From Rhizobium giardinii bv. giardinii H152 (GTDB lineage: Bacteria > Pseudomonadota > Alphaproteobacteria > Rhizobiales > Rhizobiaceae): a DNA stretch of 64,000 bases. The translations under genes were made by a program, and so were the position numbers. The stretch is from contig NZ_KB902691.1 in assembly GCF_000379605.1 (NCBI RefSeq), positions 187,056 to 251,055 on the forward strand, written 5' to 3'. Of this stretch, positions 1-8,291 are shown piece after piece. Position 1 is the stretch's first letter. Each line of letters begins with the position of its first letter. Below the pieces are notes generated by a model. That model worked only from the letters and a program-made list of their open reading frames with translations. It was not told where the DNA came from and ran no database searches.

Positions 1-128
1 AGACGAGGGTTGGGCTCATCCACGAAATGCGCCGCTGCTTGTAGCCTCACGACCTTGCCAGGCATATTCACCGGGTCTGTGTTATCGGCGCGTCGCGGTA
101 ACGCTTGGTCGATGGTAACTGTTTCCAT
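1..128 (-). CDS. Partial hypothetical protein running off the left edge
   Basis: The minus strand is open from an ATG at 128 to base 1, encoding about 42 residues that begin METVTIDQALPRRADNT; the rest lies outside the window. I do not recognise the family. In the same frame, 16 codons upstream, an ATG at 176 opens an 11-codon frame (MAEIKIVVTKG) closed by TAA at 143-141, so the upstream peptide could be a leader, or the gene could carry a nonsense mutation. An AAAGGA Shine-Dalgarno-like stretch overlaps that stop but is about 14 nt from the ATG at 128, which is far. The start is therefore doubtful. Confidence 0.35.
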   Translation of the reverse strand, partial: METVTIDQALPRRADNTDPVNMPGKVVRLQAAAHFVDEPNPR

Positions 129-220
129 CTGGTGCAGGATTTATCCTTTGGTAACGACGATCTTTATTTCCGCCATACTTGACTCTTCTCATCAATATTG
201 TGCGATCTATAGTCTCCGCT

Positions 221-237
221 AGCCGCATGATGCGGCT
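221..237. other. Small perfect inverted repeat
   Basis: AGCCGCAT and ATGCGGCT flank one G, which would fold as a 6-bp stem with a 5-nt loop. It lies between the left-edge frame and the small gene at 252. It could be a weak hairpin or an operator; nothing more is visible. Confidence 0.3.
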
Positions 238-251
238 TTATGGAGAGCATG

Positions 252-452
252 ATGCCCAAAACCGTGGCCAAGCAATTAGCCGCTGATCCAAGCGTCGGGA
301 CTGAAGAATTGGAGGCAGCAGTTCATTATATGAGAAAAAAGCTTATTGAAGCCGCCCTTTTGAATGCCCCGGCGCCCTTTCTTACTTATCGCAACAAATT
401 GATTTTCGAGACGACACTGAGAATTCGGCGCAGAAGACAGTCGTCGATCTGA
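252..452 (+). CDS. Small hypothetical protein (66 aa)
   Basis: A 66-residue frame starting MPKTVAKQLAADPSVGTEEL. I do not recognise it. The ATG at 252 was chosen over those at 240 and 249 because GGAGAG at 242-247 sits at Shine-Dalgarno distance. The N-terminal half looks like an amphipathic helix and the C-terminus is strongly basic (RIRRRRQ). No signal peptide or membrane segment is visible. The ordered N-terminal composition argues for a real protein, but the basic tail resembles read-through of noncoding sequence, so it may be a remnant. Confidence 0.4.
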   Translation: MPKTVAKQLAADPSVGTEELEAAVHYMRKKLIEAALLNAPAPFLTYRNKLIFETTLRIRRRRQSSI

Positions 453-775
453 GCGCAACCGAAATAGCCCCTCTGGGATATGGATATATTCTGCCAATAC
501 CCCCGAACGGGATCATCACACGCTCAGCCCTGAACACGGGTAAGCCCCGCCGGACACACGTCCGGCGGGGAAGCCGACTCATTCCGACACCGTTTCCCGG
601 CGGAACATGTCACGGAGTGTTGCCAACGCAGTTGAACCAGCCCTCAACAAGACGGCGCCACAACCGCGCCGCGCGTGCTTTCAGACGCACAAAGGAAATT
701 GCGGCACTTGGAAGTGCTGCATGTTTCCTTAAATCGGCTAGGATTGAAGCAAACATGCAGTAGGACATCCTGCCG
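453..775. other. Intergenic region with one strong hairpin
   Basis: No convincing gene lies between the two small hypothetical genes. The only clear structure is the hairpin at 545-570, listed separately. Minus-strand frames here have no ribosome binding site and no recognisable protein. Confidence 0.5.
545..570. terminator. Perfect GC-rich hairpin without U-tract
   Basis: CCCCGCCGGAC and GTCCGGCGGGG form a perfect 11-bp stem closed by an ACAC loop. There is no T-run on either side, so it is not a classical intrinsic terminator. It may still end transcripts or protect a 3' end. Confidence 0.5.
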
Positions 776-964
776 ATGAACGAACCCCGCTATAGCCTGC
801 GCCAGGAAACGAACGGCACCTGGACCGTGATCGACATCATCACCCGCCTGCCGGCAGCGTCGGACGGGCGTGATCTGACCGGCCTTGAACAGGACGATGC
901 GAGAGACATTGCCGAGGCGCTGAACCGCGATTACCTCGCCGGCCGCGAAAGCCCGCTGGTCTAG
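776..964 (+). CDS. Small conserved-looking hypothetical protein (62 aa)
   Basis: A 62-residue acidic protein beginning MNEPRYSLRQETNGTWTVID and ending in GRESPLV. The pattern of a short beta-hairpin (YSLRQETNGTWTVID) followed by a helix (LEQDDARDIAEALNRDYLAG) looks like a folded small domain, and codon use is GC-rich like the neighbours. I recall similar small hypothetical proteins in rhizobia but cannot name a family. It stands alone between a long upstream gap and ilvD. No signal peptide or membrane segment is seen. Confidence 0.7.
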   Translation: MNEPRYSLRQETNGTWTVIDIITRLPAASDGRDLTGLEQDDARDIAEALNRDYLAGRESPLV

Positions 965-1397
965 AATGAAAAAGCCCTTCCCCGTTGCCGGAGAGGGGCT
1001 GGAAAAATGTTTGCGTCATGAAATTGCCGATTGCAAAGTGTCCGGCAGTAGCAATAAAGAATGAAACGCCGCGGCGCGCATCCCCCGAATGGGTTAGGGA
1101 TTTGTCATCGCCCCGTCGTGAAATTCAAAAAGCTTTGCGAACCGCGTTCCTCGTCGCGCCACGCACCGAACCGCGCGCACAAATTCCGCGGCGCAGTGCA
1201 ACGAAAACCGGTCATCCGCCTCGCGCAGGTCAACTGTCGTGCGGCTCCCTCGCAAGACCGGTCGCCGTCGAAAAAACACGAAATATTGTTACGAAAATCG
1301 TGACGCGGGCGCAGTTTTGCGATAGGAACCGCTGCAATTGTAAGCCCTGCTCCCCATATCCGCCCTTACCCAGGCTTAACGTTCAAGGAAGACGTCC
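965..1397. other. ilvD upstream region
   Basis: This 433-bp gap precedes ilvD. It holds the leftward terminator at 969-1002 and the ilvD ribosome binding site (AAGGAA at 1386-1391). A weak promoter-like pair is TTGCGA near 1317 and TGTAAG about 16 nt further. An open frame at 985-1479 crosses into ilvD and has no protein-like features, so I left it out. Confidence 0.4.
969..1002 (-). terminator. Intrinsic terminator reading leftward
   Basis: Read on the minus strand, AGCCCCTCTCCG pairs with CGGGGAAGGGCT (one mismatch, one G-U) around a GCAA tetraloop, followed directly by TTTTT. On the plus strand the hairpin has A-runs on both sides and no U-tract. It is therefore best oriented for a leftward transcript, although no leftward gene is apparent immediately to its right. 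Confidence 0.6.
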
Positions 1398-3239
1398 ATG
1401 CCCGCCTATCGCTCCCGCACCACCACCCACGGCCGCAACATGGCCGGCGCTCGCGGCCTCTGGCGCGCGACGGGCATGAAGGACAGCGATTTCGGCAAGC
1501 CGATCATCGCCGTGGTGAACTCGTTCACGCAGTTCGTGCCCGGCCATGTCCACCTCAAGGACCTTGGCCAGCTGGTTGCGCGCGAGATCGAAGCCCATGG
1601 CGGCGTTGCCAAGGAATTCAACACGATCGCCGTCGATGACGGCATCGCCATGGGCCATGACGGCATGCTCTATTCGCTGCCGTCGCGCGAACTGATCGCC
1701 GACTCGGTCGAATACATGGTCAATGCCCACTGCGCTGACGCCATGGTCTGCATTTCCAACTGCGACAAGATCACCCCCGGCATGCTGATGGCGTCGCTGC
1801 GGCTCAACATCCCCGTGATCTTCGTTTCCGGCGGCCCGATGGAAGCCGGCAAGGTCGTGCTGTCGGACGGCAAGATCCATGCGCTCGACCTGGTCGACGC
1901 CATGGTTGCCGCCGCCGACGACAAGGTCTCAGACGAGGACGTCAAGGTCATCGAGCGCTCCGCCTGCCCGACCTGCGGCTCGTGCTCGGGCATGTTCACC
2001 GCCAATTCGATGAACTGTCTGACCGAGGCGCTCGGCCTGTCGCTCCCCGGCAACGGCTCGACACTTGCCACCCATTCCGACCGCGAAAAGCTGTTCCTGC
2101 GCGCCGGCAGGGAGATCGTCTCGCTCGCCAAGCGTTACTACGAGGCGGAAGACGTCACCGCCCTGCCCCGCACGATCGCCAGCAAGGGCGCCTTCGAAAA
2201 CGCCATGGCGCTCGATATTGCCATGGGCGGCTCGACCAACACCGTCCTGCATATCCTCGCCGCCGCCCACGAAGGCGAAGTCGACTTCACCATGGACGAC
2301 ATCGACCGTCTGTCGCGCAAGGTGCCGTGCCTCTCCAAGGTGGCGCCGGCCAAGGCGGACGTGCACATGGAAGACGTGCACCGCGCCGGCGGCATCATGG
2401 CGATCCTCGGCGAACTCGACCGGGCCGGCCTGTTGAACAGCGACCTGCCAACGGTGCATTCGAAGACCCTCGCCGAAGCGCTGGCCAGCTGGGACATCGC
2501 CGTCACCAACAATCCGGCAGCGCTCGAACTGTTCAGCGCCGCTCCGGGCGGCGTGCCGACCCAGGTCGCCTTCAGCCAGAGCGCCCGCTGGAAGGACCTC
2601 GACCTCGACCGCGAAAAGGGTGTCATCCGCGACGCCCAGCATCCCTTCTCCAAGGATGGCGGCTTGGCCGTATTGAAGGGTAACATCGCGCTGAACGGCT
2701 GCATCGTGAAGACCGCCGGCGTGGATGAATCGATCCTGAAATTCTCAGGCCCCGCCCGCGTCTTCGAAAGCCAGGATGCCTCCGTCAAGGCGATCCTCGC
2801 CAACGAGGTCAAGGCCGGCGACGTCGTCGTCATCCGCTACGAAGGCCCGAAGGGCGGACCGGGCATGCAGGAAATGCTCTATCCGACGAGCTACCTGAAA
2901 TCGAAGGGCCTTGGAAAGGCCTGCGCGCTGATTACCGACGGCCGCTTCTCCGGCGGCACCTCGGGTCTTTCGATCGGCCACGTTTCGCCTGAAGCCGCCA
3001 ATGGCGGCCTGATCGGCATCGTGCGGGAAGGCGACATGATCGACATCGACATCCCCAACCGGACGATCTCGCTGCGCCTCGACGAGGCCGAAATCGCCAC
3101 CCGCCGCGCCGAACAGGACGCCAAGGGCTGGAAGCCGGTCGAACAGCGCAAGCGCAAGGTGACGACCGCGCTCAAGGCCTACGCCGCCTTCGCCACCTCC
3201 GCCGACCGCGGCGCCGTGCGCGATCTGGGCGACCACTGA
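1398..3239 (+). CDS. ilvD: Dihydroxy-acid dehydratase
   Basis: IlvD dehydrates 2,3-dihydroxy-isovalerate and 2,3-dihydroxy-3-methylvalerate to the 2-oxo acids in valine/isoleucine (and hence leucine and pantothenate) synthesis in the cytoplasm. The 613-aa length is usual for the family. The iron-sulfur and Mg ligands are visible: [10 protein letters not shown] with Cys122 and the CPTCGSCSG stretch with Cys190, Cys193 and Cys196, followed by the MFTANSMNC motif. The C-terminal half contains the conserved [18 protein letters not shown] stretch. The ATG at 1398 follows an AAGGAA site by 6 nt. It stands as a single gene, and no leader-peptide attenuator is evident. Confidence 0.97.
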   Translation: MPAYRSRTTTHGRNMAGARGLWRATGMKDSDFGKPIIAVVNSFTQFVPGHVHLKDLGQLVAREIEAHGGVAKEFNTIAVDDGIAMGHDGMLYSLPSRELIADSVEYMVNAHCADAMVCISNCDKITPGMLMASLRLNIPVIFVSGGPMEAGKVVLSDGKIHALDLVDAMVAAADDKVSDEDVKVIERSACPTCGSCSGMFTANSMNCLTEALGLSLPGNGSTLATHSDREKLFLRAGREIVSLAKRYYEAEDVTALPRTIASKGAFENAMALDIAMGGSTNTVLHILAAAHEGEVDFTMDDIDRLSRKVPCLSKVAPAKADVHMEDVHRAGGIMAILGELDRAGLLNSDLPTVHSKTLAEALASWDIAVTNNPAALELFSAAPGGVPTQVAFSQSARWKDLDLDREKGVIRDAQHPFSKDGGLAVLKGNIALNGCIVKTAGVDESILKFSGPARVFESQDASVKAILANEVKAGDVVVIRYEGPKGGPGMQEMLYPTSYLKSKGLGKACALITDGRFSGGTSGLSIGHVSPEAANGGLIGIVREGDMIDIDIPNRTISLRLDEAEIATRRAEQDAKGWKPVEQRKRKVTTALKAYAAFATSADRGAVRDLGDH

Positions 3240-3271
3240 CGGGACGAGAGCTGCTTCGGGGATATTTGCCG

Positions 3272-3303
3272 CGCACAAGTCTGTCGCATGACTGACTTGT
3301 GCG
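3272..3303. terminator. Hairpin downstream of ilvD
   Basis: CGCACAAGTC and GACTTGTGCG form a perfect 10-bp stem with a 12-nt loop, 33 bp after the ilvD stop. No U-tract follows. It is a likely 3' end structure for ilvD. Confidence 0.45.
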
Positions 3304-3484
3304 ATTGGTAACTGACGTTACCGAGAGAGCGCATCGCCATGGCAATTGGACTTTTGCAGCACGGCAGTCAGAATTGCCTCGGGAAACCACAGCGCCCGTG
3401 CCGAGCGCGGTCTTGACGTCCTCAATTCCGCATTTTGCTCAGAGGCTGCTTCGACCTTTTCTTGTTCGGTAGGAGTGCCTTCCC

Positions 3485-3889
3485 TCACATATGTCGCGTT
3501 TCGGCTGGTTCGTTCCACCAGTTGTTGTGCAGGCCGTCCATATACTGGACCGGCAAAGACACCAGCACAGCGGGGTCCATATCGTCCAGGCAAGCGATAT
3601 TGATGGAAACGAAGGCGCCGCCGATCTCCTCGACATAGCCATGGACATAAGGCGCGACGCCGCAAGCGAGGCAGAACCGATGATGGCCGCTCATCGTCCC
3701 GAACTGGTAGTCACCGATGCCAGCCTCCTCGCACAACAGGCGGAAGTCTTCCGGCTTCACGTTCGCACCCCAGAACCGCCGCTTGGAGCAGATGGAGCAA
3801 TTGCACCGACTCGTACCGGCCTCCAGGTCGATATCGGCTTCATATCGAATGCGGCCGCAATGGCAGCTTCCCTTGTAGGTCATTTTCAT
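3485..3889 (-). CDS. GFA-family (Mss4-like) zinc protein
   Basis: This 134-aa protein has the cysteine pattern of the glutathione-dependent formaldehyde-activating (GFA) family: GSCHCG near the N-terminus, CNCSICSK around residues 29-36 and FCLACG near residue 75, which bind zinc in a Mss4-like fold. Most family members have no proven reaction, so formaldehyde or glutathione-adduct chemistry is only a family-level guess. A GGGAGA site precedes the ATG at 3889. It is divergent from the MarR gene at 3974, and the 84-bp gap holds two palindromes, which suggests this gene is the regulator's target. Confidence 0.85.
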   Translation of the reverse strand: MKMTYKGSCHCGRIRYEADIDLEAGTSRCNCSICSKRRFWGANVKPEDFRLLCEEAGIGDYQFGTMSGHHRFCLACGVAPYVHGYVEEIGGAFVSINIACLDDMDPAVLVSLPVQYMDGLHNNWWNEPAETRHM

Positions 3890-3921
3890 CCCGGTTCTCC
3901 CTTGCCTGACGCGCCTTAGTA

Positions 3922-3937
3922 TGACAACATATTGTCA
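3922..3937. promoter_or_regulatory. MarR-type operator, copy 1
   Basis: TGACAACATATTGTCA, with outer arms TGACAA/TTGTCA, is a near-perfect 16-bp palindrome. Its reverse complement recurs exactly at 3956-3971. It lies in the divergent GFA/MarR promoter region. Confidence 0.75.
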
Positions 3938-3955
3938 TATCCGCACCTTACAGAA

Positions 3956-3971
3956 TGACAATATGTTGTCA
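3956..3971. promoter_or_regulatory. MarR-type operator, copy 2
   Basis: TGACAATATGTTGTCA is the exact reverse complement of copy 1, 34 bp away centre to centre. It ends 2 bp before the proposed marR ATG, so a bound repressor would cover the gene's own start region. Autoregulation is inferred. Confidence 0.75.
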
Positions 3972-3973
3972 AT

Positions 3974-4438
3974 ATGAAAAAACCAGACCGTACCGCTGCA
4001 GGCGATGCCTTCGCAGCCTTCTCGATGTCAGTCATCCGTCTTTCCGCGCATCTTAGCGCCGAGGGCGATGCGCTCGCAAAGCCGAGCGGCCAGACCAGCG
4101 CCCGCTGGCAGGTGCTGGCAGCGGCCAGCCACGCCAATATGTCGGTTGCCGACATCGGCCGCATTCTCGGCCTGGCACGTCAGGGTGTCCAGCGGATCGC
4201 CGATCTCCTCGAAGCCGAGGGGCTGGTGCGTTACGAGGAAAACCCGGCCCATCAACGGGCAAAGCTGCTGGTGTTGACGTCAGAAGGTGAGACGACGCTG
4301 CACGACATCCAGACCCGGCAGGCCGCCTGGGCCGATGCGCTCGGCGCTGAATTCAGAGCCGAGGATCTGCGCGCCACGACCGAAGTCCTTGCTCGCGTCC
4401 TGGATGGCCTCGCCCGTCCGAAGGCGTCGCGCCGCTAG
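3974..4438 (+). CDS. MarR-family transcriptional regulator
   Basis: A 154-aa MarR-like winged-helix protein. The recognition region is NMSVADIGRILGLARQGVQR (about residues 56-75), followed by the wing (RYEENPAHQRAKLLVLTSEG). It probably represses itself and the divergent GFA gene through the paired palindromes just upstream. The ATG at 3974 lies 2 bp after operator copy 2 and has no Shine-Dalgarno sequence, so the transcript may be leaderless or translation may begin at the downstream ATG at 4026. The inducer is unknown. Confidence 0.88.
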   Translation: MKKPDRTAAGDAFAAFSMSVIRLSAHLSAEGDALAKPSGQTSARWQVLAAASHANMSVADIGRILGLARQGVQRIADLLEAEGLVRYEENPAHQRAKLLVLTSEGETTLHDIQTRQAAWADALGAEFRAEDLRATTEVLARVLDGLARPKASRR

Positions 4439-4497
4439 ACGACCCGACGTCCGCGCGCAGTCCAGGAGGCCGCCACAGGACCGCCTCGGCGACTTTT

Positions 4498-5057
4498 TCA
4501 ATCCCCGATCGTCAGCCACGGCCAGCGCGAACGATAGTCGTTGCACTTCCTTTCAAAAAGGTCCGGCTGAGCGTTGACGGCGTTCATCCGCAAAACGCCG
4601 TTCCACATGTCTTCGAGGCATCCGGAGCATGCAGCGTTTGGTCTGCCACCCGGATTCCCAACCGCGTGCAGGAAATCAGGTAGCGATCGATGCCGTCTTC
4701 GACACATTCCAGCCGCGGATAGGCCTTGCCGAATTTTTCGAAGTACCAGAGATGCACCCGTGCCTGGTTCCTGATTTCGACCTTCAATCCGGCATCGCCC
4801 AAAAACGCCCTGGCACGGCGGATGACGGCATCCTCCGCCTCCCAGGACAGATCACCGTCATCGAAATAAAAGACGTCATAGTCCTTTACCCCCCAGGCGG
4901 CGTCGTTGCCGCATCGCAGATTCCAGACGGTCTGAAAGAGGCATCCTGCCGTCAGCGTGCATTGCGGCAGCCCGAGCATCGGCAGCATCGTCAGGAGTTC
5001 GGCATTGACAGGGTTCGCCAGCACCGACCTCATGAATTGCGCTTCGGAAATCGACAT
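4498..5057 (-). pseudogene. DUF925 nucleotidyltransferase-family gene with a frameshift
   Basis: The N-terminal frame (5057 to 4584, 157 aa) matches the DUF925 / NTP_transf_6 family, with LPQCTLTAGCLFQTVWNL and the acidic DYDVFYFDD motif. After LHAPD it runs into a premature stop. The expected C-terminus (LEDMWNGVLRMN ... SRWPWLTIGD, stop at 4498) continues in another frame from about 4617. Restoring one G in the GATGCCTCG stretch (plus-strand 4616-4622) would join them into an intact 186-aa protein of normal family length. The fault is either a sequencing deletion or a recent mutation; the intact downstream codons argue against old decay. Its enzymatic role is unknown. Confidence 0.85.
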
Positions 5058-5209
5058 CGAACCTGCCCTTCGCTCTGGCGGTCCCGAAGGAGCAGCCGGT
5101 GGATTTCATCCCTCTGCCGGATAAGCGCGGGAGCCCGCACAATCGTCAAGCACTCACCAAAGAGGCGCCAGCCAGGCCGGCGCCCATCCAATTCAGCCGC
5201 AGGCCCGCA

Positions 5210-5608
5210 TCAGTTCGCCTGCTGCGGTTCCATATAGGCCAGTTCCCAGACGTGACCGTCCGGGTCCTGGAAGCTGCAGCCATACATGAAGCCATAATCC
5301 ATCACCGGCCGCCATTCCTTGCCGCCCAGCGAAAGCGCCTTGGCCAGCGTCTCGTCCACCTCCTGTCGGCTTGCGGCCGACAGCGCCGTCAGCACTTCCG
5401 TGGTCTTGCTGGTGTCGCTGATTTCATCGATGATGAATTCCTTGAAGCGTGCCTCATGCATCAGCATGACGAAGATATTTTCCTCAACGATCATGCACAG
5501 CGTATCGTCGCTCGAATAGTCCGGGTTGAAACTGAAACCGAGCCCGCTGAAAAATGCTTTCGAACGCGAAACGTCCTTGACCGGCAGGTTCACGAAAATC
5601 ATCCTCAT
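5210..5608 (-). CDS. VOC-family (glyoxalase/bleomycin-resistance fold) protein
   Basis: This 132-aa single-domain VOC protein begins MRMIFVNLPVKDVSRSKAFF and ends with the typical CSFQDPDGHVWELAYM strand. It resembles the lactoylglutathione-lyase-like group often called YghJ/PhnB-like, whose substrates are mostly unknown. The start at 5608 was chosen because GGAGAG lies a few bases upstream and the family starts here; a longer frame upstream has no protein-like sequence. It is followed upstream, on the same strand, by a MarR gene (5664-6110), so the two are probably cotranscribed. Confidence 0.87.
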   Translation of the reverse strand: MRMIFVNLPVKDVSRSKAFFSGLGFSFNPDYSSDDTLCMIVEENIFVMLMHEARFKEFIIDEISDTSKTTEVLTALSAASRQEVDETLAKALSLGGKEWRPVMDYGFMYGCSFQDPDGHVWELAYMEPQQAN

Positions 5609-5663
5609 CTGCTCTCTCCTGTTGATTGAAGGGTTGCCGCCTCCGGCGGAGATGGAATGGCGC

Positions 5664-6110
5664 TCAGGCGAGCGCCAGAAGGTCCGAACGCAACCGGTCA
5701 GGCCGGCCTTCGCCCAGCGCGTCATCGACCTCGGCATGTGTCTTGACCCAGATCGGCACCGCCCGGGAAAGTAGGGCATGCCCTGCCGGCGTCAACTTCA
5801 TCCGGCGCAGGCGCCGGTCCTTGGTATCGGACATCGTTTGCAAAAGCCCCCGCTTTTCCAGCGGCTTCAGCGCCGCCGTCAGCGTCGTCCGATCCATGGC
5901 GAGCAGATGGGCGACGGGGCCCATGCCCGGCGGCTCCGGCCGGTTGAGCGCCATCAGCAGCGAAAACTGCCCGTTGGTCAGGTCGAGCGGACGCAGCGCC
6001 TCGTCGAATTTTCGCGCCAGAGCCCGCGCCGCACGCTGCACATGAAGGCACAGGCATGTGTCGCGCACATGAAGGGTGGTCTCGAACGGAATAACGCCAG
6101 GCTTTGACAT
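5664..6110 (-). CDS. MarR-family transcriptional regulator
   Basis: A 148-aa MarR protein. The DNA-binding region spans MGPVAHLLAMDRTTLTAALK (about residues 62-81), with a wing at SDTKDRRLRRMKLTPAGHAL. Three N-terminal cysteines lie nearby (C18, C20 and the HVQRAARAL helix region), which could be redox-sensitive, but that is inference. It is divergent from the DUF899 gene at 6183, with a perfect 12-bp palindrome between them, and upstream of the VOC gene. This arrangement suggests it controls both transcripts. Confidence 0.88.
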   Translation of the reverse strand: MSKPGVIPFETTLHVRDTCLCLHVQRAARALARKFDEALRPLDLTNGQFSLLMALNRPEPPGMGPVAHLLAMDRTTLTAALKPLEKRGLLQTMSDTKDRRLRRMKLTPAGHALLSRAVPIWVKTHAEVDDALGEGRPDRLRSDLLALA

Positions 6111-6121
6111 TGCGCAATAAT

Positions 6122-6133
6122 GTTGATATCAAC
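6122..6133. promoter_or_regulatory. Candidate operator palindrome
   Basis: GTTGATATCAAC is a perfect 12-bp palindrome, 12 bp upstream of the MarR ATG (6110) and 50 bp upstream of the DUF899 ATG (6183). It is the only strong palindrome in this divergent gap and differs in sequence from the TGACAA sites of the other MarR gene. Confidence 0.6.
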
Positions 6134-6182
6134 GTATTTAGTCAAGCGGAATGAAACACGAATTCTCGAGGAGGAATGAACG

Positions 6183-6914
6183 ATGTTGACGAATCCGGTT
6201 GTATCCCGCGAGGAATGGCTCGAGGCGCGCAAGGCGCTGCTGGTGCAGGAAAAGGAAGAAACGCGCCGCCGCGACAAGATCCGCGCAGCGCGGCAGAACC
6301 TGCCCTGGGTCAGGATCGACAAGGCCTATACATTCGACACGCCGACGGGAAAGAAGACGCTCGCCGATCTGTTCGACGGCCGCAGCCAGCTGATGATCTA
6401 CCATTTCATGTTCGGCCCCGACTGGGAGGCCGGCTGCCCCGGCTGCTCCTTCCTCGCCGACCATATCGACGGCACGCTTGCCCACCTCAATCACCATGAC
6501 GTGACCTTTGTCGCCGTTTCCCGCGCGCCGCTTGCCAAGATCGAAGCCTACAAGAAGCGCATGGGCTGGAAGTTCCCCTGGGTCTCGTCCTTCGGCAGCG
6601 ATTTCAATTTCGATTTCCACGTCTCCTTCACCAAGGAAGAATTGGAAGGCGGCAAGGTCTTCTACAATTTCACCGAAATGTCCGGCGACCAGGCCAATGA
6701 CGAGCTTCCGGGCATGAGCGCCTTTGCCCGCGACGATGCCGGCAATGTCTACCACACCTATTCCGACTATGCCCGCGGCGGCGAGGAGATCCTGACGACG
6801 CTGATGATCCTCGACCGGGCGCCCAAGGGGCGCAATGAAACGTCGACCTTGAGCTTCGTGAAGCGCCATGACGAGTATGAGGATAAGGCGCAGCCGCACT
6901 CCTGCTGCGCCTGA
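6183..6914 (+). CDS. DUF899-family thioredoxin-like protein
   Basis: This 243-aa protein belongs to the DUF899 family (thioredoxin fold), recognised by the opening VSREEWLEARKALLVQEKE and by MIYHFMFGPDWEAGCPGCSF. The Cys85-Pro-Gly-Cys88 pair sits where thioredoxin-like active sites occur. The C-terminus ends in HSCCA. No reaction has been assigned to the family to my knowledge. GAGGAGG lies 8 nt before the ATG. It heads a short cluster with a DUF1579 gene and a two-domain VOC gene and is divergent from a MarR gene, which suggests a stress- or compound-induced unit. Confidence 0.88.
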   Translation: MLTNPVVSREEWLEARKALLVQEKEETRRRDKIRAARQNLPWVRIDKAYTFDTPTGKKTLADLFDGRSQLMIYHFMFGPDWEAGCPGCSFLADHIDGTLAHLNHHDVTFVAVSRAPLAKIEAYKKRMGWKFPWVSSFGSDFNFDFHVSFTKEELEGGKVFYNFTEMSGDQANDELPGMSAFARDDAGNVYHTYSDYARGGEEILTTLMILDRAPKGRNETSTLSFVKRHDEYEDKAQPHSCCA

Positions 6915-6957
6915 TCCTGTCCAACCCGCCGATCGCGCCGACGAGGAGGCCATCGCG

Positions 6958-7445
6958 ATGAAAGCTGAAATTCTGGAGCAACACCGGTGGCTGGAGCAGC
7001 TGACGGGCCGCTGGCGTGTCACCTTCGACATGCCCGACGCCAACGGCGAACAGCCATCCGAGGCAGCATGGATCGACGAAACCCGCTCGCTGGGCGGCGC
7101 CTGGATTGTCTCGGAGATGACCGGGATCATGCCGGACGGCAGCAAGGCGACCAATATCATGATGCTCGGCTATGATCCTGCGAAAAGCGTTATGTCGGCT
7201 CTTTCGCCAGTTCGGTGATGACCTATCTCTGGGTCTACGAAGGCACGCTTGACGAGACCGGCACGGTGCTGACGCTCGACTGCGAAGGTCCCGACTTCGA
7301 GAAGGCCGGCAGGACAGCGCGGTACCAGGACATCATTACGATCAAGGACGAGAACACGCGGAATTTCTCGTCCCGCACGCAAAATCCCGACGGCACTTGG
7401 AAGCCTGTCATGTCTTCCGACTACAACCGCATTTCCGCAGTCTGA
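6958..7445 (+). pseudogene. DUF1579-family gene with a frameshift
   Basis: The frame from ATG 6958 (GAGGAGG ribosome site just upstream) encodes MKAEILEQHRWLEQLTGRW and continues to GYDPAK, then breaks into SVMSALSPVR and stops at 7218. One more A in the run at 7183-7186 would give GYDPAKKRYVGSFASSVMTY, which joins exactly to the second frame ending at 7445 (WVYEGTLDETGTVLTL ... NRISAV). The restored protein would be 162 aa, a normal DUF1579 length. A homopolymer run is a typical site for sequencing error, although a real phase change is possible. Function is unknown. Confidence 0.85.
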
Positions 7446-7497
7446 CCCTTTGCCCTTTCGGCCACGGGGTCCCGCAACCATTCAAGGGAGGATTGCA

Positions 7498-8271
7498 ATG
7501 AGCAATAAGCATGGAGCGTTCGTCTGGTACGAACTGATGACCACCGACACCAAGGCGGCGGAAGAATTCTATGATGCCGTCGTCGGCTGGACGTCCGAGG
7601 ACAGCGGCATGCCCGGCGCCGGCTACACGCTTTTCAAGGCGGACGGCGTGCGCGTTGCCAGCCTGATGACGATGCCCGAAGGCGCGGTGCAGATGAATGC
7701 GCCGCCGGCCTGGATCGGCTATATTGGCGTCGATGACGTCGATGCCGCGGCAAGGAAGGTCGCCGAACTCGGCGGCAAGGTGCATCGCAAGCCGGACGAT
7801 ATCCCGACCATCGGCCGCTTCGCCATCGTCGCCGATCCGCACGGCGCGGTGTTCGCCCTGTTCAAGGGCGCTGGCGATGGCGAGATGCCTGAGCTTGCCC
7901 AGAACGCCAATGGCAATGTCGGCTGGCACGAGCTGATGGCCGGCGACCTTTCCGTCGAGTTCCCCTTCTACCAGAAGATGTTCGGCTGGGGGAAGGACGA
8001 GGCGATGGATATGGGGCCGATGGGCGTCTACCAGCTCTTCACCCACAACGGCGCGCAGATCGGCGGCATGATGACCAAGACGCCGGAAATTCCGGCGCCC
8101 TACTGGGGCTATTACTTCAACGTCGACGCGCTCGACGCCGCTGTCGAACGGGCAACCTCGCGCGGCGCCAAGATCGTCATGGGCCCCATGGAGGTCCCCG
8201 GAGGGGCCTGGGTCATTGGCGGCATCGATCCGCAAGGCGCCCATTTCAGCCTGGTCTCGATGAAACGCTAG
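7498..8271 (+). CDS. Two-domain VOC-family protein
   Basis: A 257-aa protein made of two VOC domains, about residues 7-118 ([20 protein letters not shown]) and 130-254 ([20 protein letters not shown]). It resembles the CFP-30/hydroxylase-like glyoxalase group found in many actinobacteria and rhizobia, with unassigned substrate. The ATG at 7498 follows GGGAGG by about 6 nt, and the upstream in-frame codons look noncoding. It lies 52 bp after the broken DUF1579 gene and is followed by a strong hairpin, so it probably ends the DUF899 operon. Confidence 0.88.
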   Translation: MSNKHGAFVWYELMTTDTKAAEEFYDAVVGWTSEDSGMPGAGYTLFKADGVRVASLMTMPEGAVQMNAPPAWIGYIGVDDVDAAARKVAELGGKVHRKPDDIPTIGRFAIVADPHGAVFALFKGAGDGEMPELAQNANGNVGWHELMAGDLSVEFPFYQKMFGWGKDEAMDMGPMGVYQLFTHNGAQIGGMMTKTPEIPAPYWGYYFNVDALDAAVERATSRGAKIVMGPMEVPGGAWVIGGIDPQGAHFSLVSMKR

Positions 8272-8291
8272 ACCTGTCGTTCCATTTATGT

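Noticed and set aside
985..1479. 164-aa plus-strand frame upstream of ilvD
   Set aside because: Arg/Pro-rich shadow sequence that overlaps the ilvD start, with no ribosome site.
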